Assembly (NCBI GenBank): GCA_002407775.1
Contig: DHOP01000024.1
Coordinates: forward strand, 1-26,360
From: Prevotella sp. UBA5387
Lineage (GTDB): Bacteria > Bacteroidota > Bacteroidia > Bacteroidales > Bacteroidaceae
DNA: 26,360 bases
Direction of reading: 5' to 3'
Made by a program: the position numbers and the translations under genes. Below are positions 1 through 6,403 of the stretch, one piece after another. Below the pieces are notes generated by a model. The model did no database searches and had not been told where the DNA came from. It worked only from the letters and a program-made list of their open reading frames with translations. Position 1 is the stretch's first letter. Each line of letters opens with the position of its first letter.

Positions 1-320
1 TGGTAATCAGAAACAATTGCTAATGCTATTGTTGTACCCATTGGGCATTTGTACTCTGCAAGTCCTTTTGTTGCAATCGCATTGTCAGCTGTTTTTAGAG
101 CATCCTTCAACATTCTTGTTTCAGAATGAAAACCCTTGTAGTTGTTGACAACATATTCTACAGCGGCTTCACATGCTAAGCGTGCAGCTATATCACCATA
201 AGATAATCCTCCCATTCCATCGGCTAGGGCAATGACATAGCCATTAATACCCATATTCCTATACAGAAGATAATCTTCATTGGTATCTGAACTTCCGATG
301 GAAAAATCACTTATCTTCAT
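1..320 (-). CDS. PP2C-family serine/threonine protein phosphatase, N-terminal part (cut by window edge)
   Basis: Reading the minus strand from ATG at 320 gives about 106 residues of a PPM/PP2C phosphatase before the window ends. The visible family motifs are an N-terminal SSDTNEDY, matching the metal-binding N-E-D signature, and ALADGMGG at about residues 35-42, the canonical D-G-M/H-G-G metal motif, followed by a Gly/Ala-rich stretch and PMGTT near residue 97. Members remove phosphate from Ser/Thr in the cytoplasm using two Mn/Mg ions. There is no signal peptide. Its ATG lies inside the end of the upstream gene (14-bp overlap, 307-320), so the two are co-transcribed and probably translationally coupled. 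The upstream neighbour is unrecognised, so the target is unknown. It is unrelated to the pectin genes to the right. Confidence 0.85.
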   Translation of the reverse strand, partial: MKISDFSIGSSDTNEDYLLYRNMGINGYVIALADGMGGLSYGDIAARLACEAAVEYVVNNYKGFHSETRMLKDALKTADNAIATKGLAEYKCPMGTTIALAIVSDY

Positions 321-750
321 TTCTTTCCTCAATTTCTTTGTTTAGAATATCGTATATATTTGTCCAGATACTCAAGCTGACATCATAGGCATCATCTTCT
401 TCATCACCATATAATTTGATGAAGTCTTTTATAAGGTCGCTTTCAGTTCCTTTATCAAGTTCTGTTTTTATCATATCAGAGTAATCGGCAAGGTGTTCAT
501 TGCTCAGTATGTGCTTGATTTCGCTTGCTAACCATTGAGCCCCCCTAATGATTTCATTATCTTCTTCTAAAATTACGTCATCAGGAATTTCATCGCTATC
601 AAGTAGTTTGGAGACATAATATTTTTCAAGAATGAAAAACATATCATCGGAATCTTTATGATTTTTGGTGTGTCTGTCCATGTAGGAATCCAGCTTAATA
701 AAGAACTGTCCTGCCAATGTCGCTATGTTTATATCTATAATATACCCCAA
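307..750 (-). CDS. Small acidic protein of unknown function, 5' end abutting an IS element
   Basis: An open frame of up to 147 codons, strongly acidic (many Asp/Glu, e.g. DSDEIPDD and GDEEDD), with no signal peptide, membrane segment or motif I recognise. The only upstream start in frame is TTG at 748-750, and the sequence there (CCCCAAAATTTAGACA on the plus strand) looks like the terminal repeat of the adjacent IS. The native start was therefore probably lost or replaced by the insertion. An internal ATG (residue 24, MDRHTKNHKD) is an alternative start. It overlaps the PP2C gene downstream by 14 bp, so it is probably a partner or regulator in the same phospho-signalling unit. It may now be a pseudogene, because its own promoter region is gone. 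Confidence 0.6.
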   Translation of the reverse strand: MGYIIDINIATLAGQFFIKLDSYMDRHTKNHKDSDDMFFILEKYYVSKLLDSDEIPDDVILEEDNEIIRGAQWLASEIKHILSNEHLADYSDMIKTELDKGTESDLIKDFIKLYGDEEDDAYDVSLSIWTNIYDILNKEIEERNEDK

Positions 751-1530
751 AATTTAGACAGGTGCATAAGTTAAAGACTATTTTTATACTTTTGTACCGT
801 AAAAAGAAAGGGAATTTCATGGGACGTAGAAGTAAATTTGAGGCCTCCTTCAAAGCCAAAGTGGCTTTAGAGGCCGTCAAGGAACAAAAGACATTGAACG
901 AGTTGGCAAAAGAGTTCAAGGTCTCTCCCTCAAAGATTGCTGCTTGGAAAGCCGAGTTTTTGCAAAATGCAAGTGCCGCCTTCGTCAAGCCGGATAGCTC
1001 GCAAGAGAGGTTAGTCAAGCATCTGAATGCAGAGAAAGCACAGCTTCTGAAAAAAGTGGGTGAACTGACCATTGAGAATGATTTTTTTGCGAGTGCCTGC
1101 GAGGATGCCGGACTAAAAGTCAGATAGTGGAACTTGGGAAGAAGCTTCCTCACGGAATGAGCATCAACCGTTTTTGCGGGCAGATGCATGTATGCAGAAG
1201 CCGCTTCTATTATGATCCTAAAGTGGAATCGCAGGCAAATTTGAATTTGATGAAGCAGATGGATGAAATCTTGTTGGAGCATCCGGCAACGGGTGTACAG
1301 AAGTTTGTGGATCTCTTCCACCTTCAGGGAATTAGAGTAAACCATAAGCGTATTAGCCGGTTGATGAAAGTCATGGGCGTGGAATGCATTTACCCTCAGA
1401 AATGCCTTTCTAAAGGCGGTAGGGCAAAGTATGTGTATCCCTACCTGCTCAGGGACATTAAGGCGAAGCACCCTAACCAAATTTGGAGTACGGATATATC
1501 CTACATACCTATGGGACGTGGGTTTATAGC
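737..1530 (+). mobile_element. IS3-family insertion sequence (IS150-like), right part deleted
   Basis: The two-gene orfA/orfB layout and the DDE transposase sequence identify an IS3-family element. The left end is placed at roughly 735-750 because ACCCCAAAATTTAGACA there resembles the terminal repeat of IS150-type elements; the exact base is not certain. The right part is missing: orfB breaks off at about 1530, after roughly half of its expected length, and the next bases read as the GH2 gene on the other strand. No right terminal repeat or matching target-site duplication is seen. It is a dead remnant unless helped in trans. Confidence 0.75.
819..1127 (+). CDS. IS3-family transposase OrfA (helix-turn-helix subunit)
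   Basis: This 102-residue protein starts at ATG 819 (MGRRSKFEASFK), preceded by the purine-rich AAAGAAAGGGAA. Residues 1-60 carry the typical IS3 OrfA helix-turn-helix (FKAKVALEAVKEQKTLNELA, then FKVSPSKIAAWKAEF). The C-terminal part is a leucine-zipper-like segment (LVKHLNAEKAQLLKKVGELT). OrfA binds the IS ends and modulates transposition. The stop TAG (1125-1127) overlaps the GTG of orfB by one base in the -1 frame. The gene itself looks intact. The frame is open further upstream, but a longer start would lie in the IS terminal repeat. Confidence 0.85.
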   Translation: MGRRSKFEASFKAKVALEAVKEQKTLNELAKEFKVSPSKIAAWKAEFLQNASAAFVKPDSSQERLVKHLNAEKAQLLKKVGELTIENDFFASACEDAGLKVR

Positions 1531-1591
1531 TGAGATGATCCTACAAAGTATCGAGTATGGACATAGTCTATCCACCTTCGTCTTGGCATAG
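1127..1591 (+). pseudogene. IS3-family transposase OrfB, C-terminally truncated
   Basis: The frame starts at GTG 1127, overlapping the OrfA stop. It shows the HTH_21 region (ATGVQKFVDLFHLQGIRVNH, then KRISRLMKVMGV) and the first part of the integrase core with HPNQIWSTDISYIPMGRGF, where D of WSTDISYI is the first catalytic aspartate. The normal continuation (YLTAIIDxYSR-like) is replaced by an unrelated tail from about 1530 to the stop at 1591, which is GH2 coding sequence read antisense. The second Asp and the Glu of the DDE triad are absent, so the product cannot catalyse transposition. Confidence 0.8.
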
Positions 1592-2150
1592 CTTCAATGG
1601 CAACATCTCGATAAATCCCACCAAGTGTCCAGTCATCATAGGTATCACATTTATATCCGGGGTAAACCTGCCTGACACGTAATGCCAAGGTGTTATCCTG
1701 GCCATCTCTTACCTTCCCTGTTATGTCAAATGAGAACGATGTATATCCGCTATCATGCCGGCCAAGCCTCTCTCCATTTAACCACACTTCAGCCGATGCG
1801 AAAACACCACCAAAATGTAATAGAACCCTTTTGTCTTTATAGTCATCAGGAAGAGTAAAATGGCGGATATATAGACCTTCACTCGCCTTGTCATTCTTAT
1901 ATCCACGATATATTGGCTCCTCATAGCCCAGAATTGCCCAGCATGAAGGAACTTCTATTTCATCGAATCTGATAGAGTTCGTTGGATTATAGTCAGGCCT
2001 ATAGAAGCCGGATTTCTCAATCTCATCGGCTGATTGATAATCCTTGGCATAGCAGAACATCCATTTTCCGTTCAGACTTACCACTTCCTTTGCAGATGAC
2101 GATGTAATACAACCAATGATTACCAACAATATTATTATGATTTGTTTCAT
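1524..2150 (-). pseudogene. Glycoside hydrolase family 2 enzyme, N-terminal fragment only
   Basis: The ATG at 2150 opens a 208-codon frame with a signal peptide (MKQIIIILLVIIGCITSSSA) and a GH2 N-terminal sugar-binding jelly-roll domain. Recognisable elements are SLNGKWMF, VPSCWAILGYEEPIYRG, YIRHFTLP, LLHFGGVFASAEVWLNGERL, GYTSFSFDIT and GGIYRDVAIEA. Full GH2 enzymes have about 800-1000 residues. Here the immunoglobulin-like domain and the catalytic TIM barrel with its Glu pair are absent, because the frame runs into truncated IS orfB at about 1530. The stop at 1524 lies in IS sequence. In RG-II loci GH2 enzymes cleave side-chain sugars, and this one has probably lost all activity. The promoter upstream still looks good (2187-2218). 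Confidence 0.85.
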
Positions 2151-2186
2151 ACTATATAGCTTATAAGTAGATTTAGTTAGTTAGTG

Positions 2187-2218
2187 CAAAATTAGTTAAA
2201 ACTATTCTTAACGGCAAA
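2187..2218 (-). promoter_or_regulatory. Bacteroidetes-type promoter of the GH2 gene
   Basis: On the minus strand a -33 TTTG (2215-2218) is followed after exactly 20 bases by TAATTTTG (2187-2194). This matches the Bacteroides -33/-7 consensus TTTG-N19-21-TAnnTTTG. Transcription would start near 2180, about 30 bases before the GH2 ATG. A second TAnnTTTG match (TAGCTTTG, plus-strand positions 2215-2222) overlaps the -33 box. Transcripts would now run antisense into the IS transposase. Confidence 0.65.
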
Positions 2219-2291
2219 GCTAGTTGTTTTAAATTATCCATCATGATAGAATTATGCTTATAGATTTGTAACAAAGTAGGTTTTTTTGTGC

Positions 2292-2307
2292 ATAGATTAT
2301 AATCTAT
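2292..2307. promoter_or_regulatory. Perfect 16-bp palindrome, possible operator upstream of the GH2 promoter
   Basis: ATAGATTATAATCTAT is its own reverse complement over all 16 bases, with no spacer. It lies about 75 bases upstream of the GH2 -33 box. A dimeric regulator site is one reading; AT-rich chance symmetry is the alternative. Confidence 0.35.
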
Positions 2308-2347
2308 TAATGAATAATTTTTTCTAAAACTATGAAGTGAAAGCATA

Positions 2348-2452
2348 GTAATCGTGTGGTGTCCTGAATTTGTTTGACCCTCAATCTTTCTTAATCATAT
2401 TCAAGGTTGACTCCTTAATGGGTCAACCTTATCCAGGACACCACACGATTAC
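2348..2452. repeat. 105-bp MITE-like element with 33-bp imperfect terminal inverted repeats
   Basis: The left arm (2348-2380) and the reverse complement of the right arm (2420-2452) agree at 29 of 33 positions, and the outer 19 bases (GTAATCGTGTGGTGTCCTG) are identical. The 39-base centre has no open frame. A second smaller hairpin (AAGGTTGAC 2403-2411 with GTCAACCTT 2422-2430) shares the right arm, so two alternative folds are possible. If the true arms begin at ATCGTG (2351-2449), the element is flanked by TA on both sides, as for TA-targeting elements, but TA is symmetric, so this is weak evidence. It may be a non-autonomous derivative of an IS, or a large intergenic RNA hairpin. Confidence 0.6.
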
Positions 2453-2476
2453 AAAAGAAGTTAAAAGTGCCATAAG

Positions 2477-2492
2477 AGTAACAAATGTTACT
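2477..2492. promoter_or_regulatory. CRP/FNR-like dyad upstream of the yecH-family gene
   Basis: AGTAACAAATGTTACT has perfect 7-bp arms (AGTAACA/TGTTACT) around AA, the layout of sites for CRP/FNR-superfamily dimers. A one-mismatch -7 box, TAACTTCG, lies at 2515-2522. If that is used, the dyad centre falls roughly 44 bases upstream of the transcription start, close to the class II activator position. No -33 TTTG is seen, which fits activator-dependent expression. The regulator is not identified. Confidence 0.45.
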
Positions 2493-2543
2493 ACTTAGAT
2501 CTATGGAGAAGACTTAACTTCGTAGCCAAATATCAGAAAAAAA

Positions 2544-2777
2544 ATGACACACGGACATGAAATACTCCATATGATGGAGGGAAACACTTACGAGAACAAG
2601 GAAAGTCTCATCAAAGCAATTAAAAATAAGTTTGGCGCTGAAGAACGGTTTTACACATGTAGTGCAGAGGACCTCAGCGCCGAAGAACTTATAGACTTCT
2701 TATATGAACGCAACAAGTTTAGAGTTACCGAAAACGGAAATTTCACGGTAAACACATCTCAAATATGCGATCACTAA
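2544..2777 (+). CDS. YecH-family small putative metal-binding protein (DUF2492)
   Basis: A 77-residue cytoplasmic protein starting at ATG 2544. It has the family pattern THGHEILHMMEG at the start, then YENKESLIKAIKNKFG, FYTCSAEDLSAEELIDFL and NKFRV. His3, His5, His9 and Cys39 are candidate metal ligands, consistent with the metal-binding annotation usual for this family. The biochemical role is not established. It is the only intact plus-strand gene outside the IS and is separated from the pectin operon, ending convergently 89 bases from the esterase stop. The CRP/FNR-like dyad 52 bases upstream suggests control by redox, oxygen or nitrosative state rather than by pectin, but this is inference. 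Confidence 0.8.
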   Translation: MTHGHEILHMMEGNTYENKESLIKAIKNKFGAEERFYTCSAEDLSAEELIDFLYERNKFRVTENGNFTVNTSQICDH

Positions 2778-2866
2778 TGCTTATGTTTTAAACTCTAAAT
2801 TATTCATTTGTTCAAAAAGTTCCACTATCAAGGTAGAATACTTCAGGTTGTGCATTACAAATAAAC

Positions 2867-4168
2867 CTATAGATGAGTCTGCAACACCTCTGGATACACG
2901 ACAGTTACTTTGTTTTCATCCCACTTTGAACGATCAAGGCCGAAAACTTTAATAAAAAACTCATAATTAGCATTGCGTTTGTTAATGCCATAGTCATGAC
3001 GTTCATTGGGAAGGTGAACATTGGATAGCATATTCTGTGCCTCATAGAAGCCATAGATGCGTTGAATATAAGGGAATTCCAAAGTTGGCACTGAAGCAGT
3101 CCAATCGCCACCATCACTCACAACTTGTAAAGGTTTAGGAGCAAAGAAGGACAGAAGTTCCGGATTGCATGTTCCACCACCTGAAAGTTGGACGGGTTTA
3201 CCACTTTCGCATGGGCACCCTCCATCAAAATGGCTTGCAAGATTTACCGTAGGAGCTGCCGCGGTAATACGATCATCCAACACCGTTAGCAATATAGTGT
3301 GTGTGCCACCACCCGAACCTCCGTTAGCCCCAATTCGGGTCTTGTCTACGTCTTTGCGATTTTTGAGCATATAATCAAGTAACACCTCTGCATTGAGCGC
3401 CTGAATCACATGGGCACGATCTGTCTGATGACTATCTTTGCCATATTCCGATTCACTTTCACCCCAACCATAGAGATCAAAGTCGACGCATATAGCACCC
3501 ATTCGAGCAAGTGTTCCAAGACGTAGTTGTTCGTCCTTACGATATCTTCCACCATTAAAATGGCCATCTGGACATATAATTAAAGGATGTTTGCCCTTGG
3601 TAACTGGAGAATAGATGCTGCCAAACACATGCTCTCCCGGGAGTGTCTCAATACAAATGTTTTGGACAGTATAACCATCGTATTTCCGGACTTTTGAGAG
3701 AATCGGACTTTTGTGAACCAATTTCTCCATATAACTATCTATCTCCAGCCGCTTCCTCACTTCACGTTTTACACTATCCCGACGATTTTCAAACTCGATA
3801 CGATTATGATATAGCGAACTAAGGTAGGTCAACATTTGTTGGCCTTCGTCGGTATGGCGACGAGGATATTCATATGGCTTTATCTTATACACACGATCAT
3901 CCTGCTTCCACCAATTAAAATCGAAATACTTACAGATATTATTTAGCGACTCTTCTAAGGAATAGGCACGAACTCGGAAGTCGGCATATGGTAGTTGACG
4001 TCCAGTAGTATCTACATTATATTTGAAACTCACATTCCATTTCTTACCAACCGCATTCATCACATCGTGCAAGCTACGTGTGAAATGGCCAGAATAGTTA
4101 TTCTGCGCTAATGCGCTCATATTGCAGCCTAAAGCCGCGAATAGAGCAAAACCGATTAACTTCTTCAT
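2867..4168 (-). CDS. STN-domain alpha/beta-hydrolase, probable CE19-like pectin esterase
   Basis: A 433-residue secreted protein. Residues 1-21 are a signal peptide. Residues 25-98 form an STN-like domain (secretin/TonB short N-terminal fold: FTRSLHDVMNAVGKKWNVSF, LEESLNNICKYFDFNWW, VYKIKP). Residues 165-415 are an alpha/beta-hydrolase with nucleophile Ser285 in NGGSGGG, candidate acid Asp352 or Asp355 in SDGGDW, and His391 in ERHDYG. Length, Ser position and RG-II context point to the pectin methylesterase BT1017 (CE19; catalytic Ser near 290 as I recall), which would demethylate galacturonan so that lyases and hydrolases can act. An acetyl esterase is the alternative. It is last in the operon, and its ATG lies 71 bases inside the end of the GH78 gene. 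STN is otherwise typical of SusC/TonB receptors and FecR-linked signalling. Confidence 0.7.
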   Translation of the reverse strand: MKKLIGFALFAALGCNMSALAQNNYSGHFTRSLHDVMNAVGKKWNVSFKYNVDTTGRQLPYADFRVRAYSLEESLNNICKYFDFNWWKQDDRVYKIKPYEYPRRHTDEGQQMLTYLSSLYHNRIEFENRRDSVKREVRKRLEIDSYMEKLVHKSPILSKVRKYDGYTVQNICIETLPGEHVFGSIYSPVTKGKHPLIICPDGHFNGGRYRKDEQLRLGTLARMGAICVDFDLYGWGESESEYGKDSHQTDRAHVIQALNAEVLLDYMLKNRKDVDKTRIGANGGSGGGTHTILLTVLDDRITAAAPTVNLASHFDGGCPCESGKPVQLSGGGTCNPELLSFFAPKPLQVVSDGGDWTASVPTLEFPYIQRIYGFYEAQNMLSNVHLPNERHDYGINKRNANYEFFIKVFGLDRSKWDENKVTVVYPEVLQTHL

Positions 4169-6398
4169 CTTTCAATGTTACTTTTATGGTTCTAGGAGCT
4201 GTTACGTTCAATAGAAATTTCTTGCCTTCACACTTCCAGCTCACCTGAATTTTATCTTTACTAATCATCGTCTCTCCCTTTGCCCAAGTCAAATCTCCAA
4301 CAGGCTTTGGCTCGACAACAACCATATTGCCATTAACGTTAATTCCCACCATGTCATGTATGAGATGATTGTTGATATGAGCCAACATAAAGTGATTTCG
4401 ACTTGACCCAAGATCCGGGTCCCACTGTTCGGCAAGAGTAGTCATGCCCTTCTTCAATTGGTAGCCATATCCAGGCACACCGTCATGGTTGAGTATTTTG
4501 TAAAGCAGCTCCTGATTTCCGTTGTGCAATAATACTCTGAAAAGGTAGCGAGTACCGATATCTCCCGTTGTAAGTCGATCACCATGCTGATGAATGTCAT
4601 CAACCAGTCGTTGTAATAGTAGCTGCTTTTCTCCCTTACGATAAAGGCCCATTTCCAAGGCAATGGCGTAAGCAGACTGGCTCTGTAGCTTGAAGGTCTC
4701 TAGAAAAGCCTGCCGAATACTGTCTGCCCTATGAAGCAGCGTTTTAGCCTTCTGTTTGTTTCCATATTTCTTAGCCACCATAGCTACCATCTGCGTCCAT
4801 AAATAATAATGTGCTGTACTTACCAAAGACACGGGTGTGTTTTTTGCAAATCCAGCCTTACCAGGTCCATAGTCGTACCAATCGCCTAAACCCATGTTGA
4901 GAATGTAGGAACTATCTCTCGTAGCAAGATAATCGACATACTTGATCATCTCTGGCAGGTACTTTTGAATAAGACTATTATCGCAATAATGCCCTGCATA
5001 GAGGTATGGCAAAGCTATCAGTGCTCCACCCCATTCGGGCGATTCTAGAAAAGGTTTGGCCCAAGGACCTTCAAACCTGACATATTCTGGGGCGATCTCG
5101 GGCAAGGATCCATCATCATGTTGAGCATCAGCTAACAGAATCATGGTCTGCTCTATCATCTTACGACAATCATAGTTATCCATTAGTCCCTCAGCATTGA
5201 GCCAATCCTGTTCCATCCAACCTAATTTCTCGCGATGAGGACAATCAGTCCATACACTTTGCCAATTACTACGGATAGCTCTATCAATGATTCGATAGGT
5301 GTCATTGAAAAGAGGATTAGAACATGAGAAAGAACCTATCGTAGGTGAAGAATTATAGATGAAGCATGACTTGATGTCTTGTAAAACTGGCAATCCATCT
5401 GAATTAACATCATCTTGCATTACTGCACCTTCGACTTGAATATATCTAAAGCCATAATAGGAGAATGCTGGATGCCATGTCTCAGGCTCATTTCCGCGTA
5501 ATGTATAGGTATAGTAATGCGGTCTGCCTGTCTGTCTCTGATCGCAAGCCCCTTCTTTCGTCAGAGTCTCACCCACAATCAGCGTTATCTTTTGTCCGCG
5601 CTTACCTTTAACCCTAATCTCTGGAAAACCGGACAGGTTTTGTCCCATATCGAGCACAAAAGCATGAGGAGCAATATCACGTTTGGTAGTCATTGAAGCA
5701 GAAGCAATTTCACCCTCTGTGAGATGATGAACTGATTTAATGCCATATCGTTCCATAATTCTCACTGGTGGTGCAATCTGCTCAATTAACACACCAGATG
5801 GCGCGGATTGTACAATGGCATCATTCCATGGCATAGAATCCTCTAGTCGAGCATCATAGTCCTCACCACCGTAAATACTATTGAAGGTCACTGGACTTAG
5901 ACACCATTGCCAATCCTTGTCTGTTATCACTTCTTGCTGAGTACCATCTTCATAGTCAACATGCAAGTGCAATAGTAATGTAAGCGGACCAAAGCGACTC
6001 TTTAGTTTATGGTACCTTTTACCATCTTCATAATAGAATCCATTGCCGAGCATTACAGAGACTCTCAAGTCTCCTGATACAGAGGTCAATTGTTTGGTGA
6101 CATCGTAACGATTGTAGAACACGGTTTTGCGATAATCACTCCAGGCAGGAGCAAATACATCGTCAGAGACTTTTGATCCGTTCAAATAAAGCTGGTACTG
6201 CCCAAGTCCACAAACATAAATCTCAGCCTTGCTTACTTTTTTTTCAAACTGAAGAGTTTTTGATAGCACAATACTCTTGCCTCCCATAGTATCATTGATA
6301 TCAGATGTAGCCCCAATCCATTTAGCGTTGCCAAAGGGCGTAATGGCTGAGGCCGTCTGCAAAGCCAACAATAGAATGAAGACAATATATTTCCGCAT
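4098..6398 (-). CDS. GH78 alpha-L-rhamnosidase (first of two)
   Basis: A 766-residue periplasmic enzyme with signal peptide 1-18. Domains in order are the Bac_rhamnosid N-terminal beta-domain (about 45-200), the rhamnosidase beta-sandwich (about 240-345), the (alpha/alpha)6 catalytic barrel (about 355-690) and a C-terminal beta-domain. The catalytic signature TDCPHREKLGWMEQDW contains Asp385 and Glu390 (substrate-binding and acid positions of the family). TTLAEQWD carries Glu657, the expected general base. It removes terminal alpha-L-rhamnose, here probably from RG-II or RG-I. The gene starts 5 bases after the GH143-GH142 gene. The last 23 codons overlap the start of the esterase; the final residues (NRFCSIRGFRLQYERISAE) do not look like a normal GH78 end, so the reading frame may have been extended past an older stop. 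Confidence 0.9.
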   Translation of the reverse strand: MRKYIVFILLLALQTASAITPFGNAKWIGATSDINDTMGGKSIVLSKTLQFEKKVSKAEIYVCGLGQYQLYLNGSKVSDDVFAPAWSDYRKTVFYNRYDVTKQLTSVSGDLRVSVMLGNGFYYEDGKRYHKLKSRFGPLTLLLHLHVDYEDGTQQEVITDKDWQWCLSPVTFNSIYGGEDYDARLEDSMPWNDAIVQSAPSGVLIEQIAPPVRIMERYGIKSVHHLTEGEIASASMTTKRDIAPHAFVLDMGQNLSGFPEIRVKGKRGQKITLIVGETLTKEGACDQRQTGRPHYYTYTLRGNEPETWHPAFSYYGFRYIQVEGAVMQDDVNSDGLPVLQDIKSCFIYNSSPTIGSFSCSNPLFNDTYRIIDRAIRSNWQSVWTDCPHREKLGWMEQDWLNAEGLMDNYDCRKMIEQTMILLADAQHDDGSLPEIAPEYVRFEGPWAKPFLESPEWGGALIALPYLYAGHYCDNSLIQKYLPEMIKYVDYLATRDSSYILNMGLGDWYDYGPGKAGFAKNTPVSLVSTAHYYLWTQMVAMVAKKYGNKQKAKTLLHRADSIRQAFLETFKLQSQSAYAIALEMGLYRKGEKQLLLQRLVDDIHQHGDRLTTGDIGTRYLFRVLLHNGNQELLYKILNHDGVPGYGYQLKKGMTTLAEQWDPDLGSSRNHFMLAHINNHLIHDMVGINVNGNMVVVEPKPVGDLTWAKGETMISKDKIQVSWKCEGKKFLLNVTAPRTIKVTLKDEEVNRFCSIRGFRLQYERISAE

Positions 6399-6403
6399 CT
6401 TTG

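Noticed and set aside
1050..1056. AAAAAAG slippery heptamer in orfA as a programmed -1 frameshift
   Set aside because: The -1 frame meets a TGA at 1061, so a shift there cannot produce an OrfAB fusion; start-stop overlap at 1127 explains orfB translation.
695..1480. 261-codon open frame on the minus strand across the IS
   Set aside because: It is antisense to clear IS3 orfA/orfB and its translation has no recognisable family or signal; a shadow of the transposase frame.
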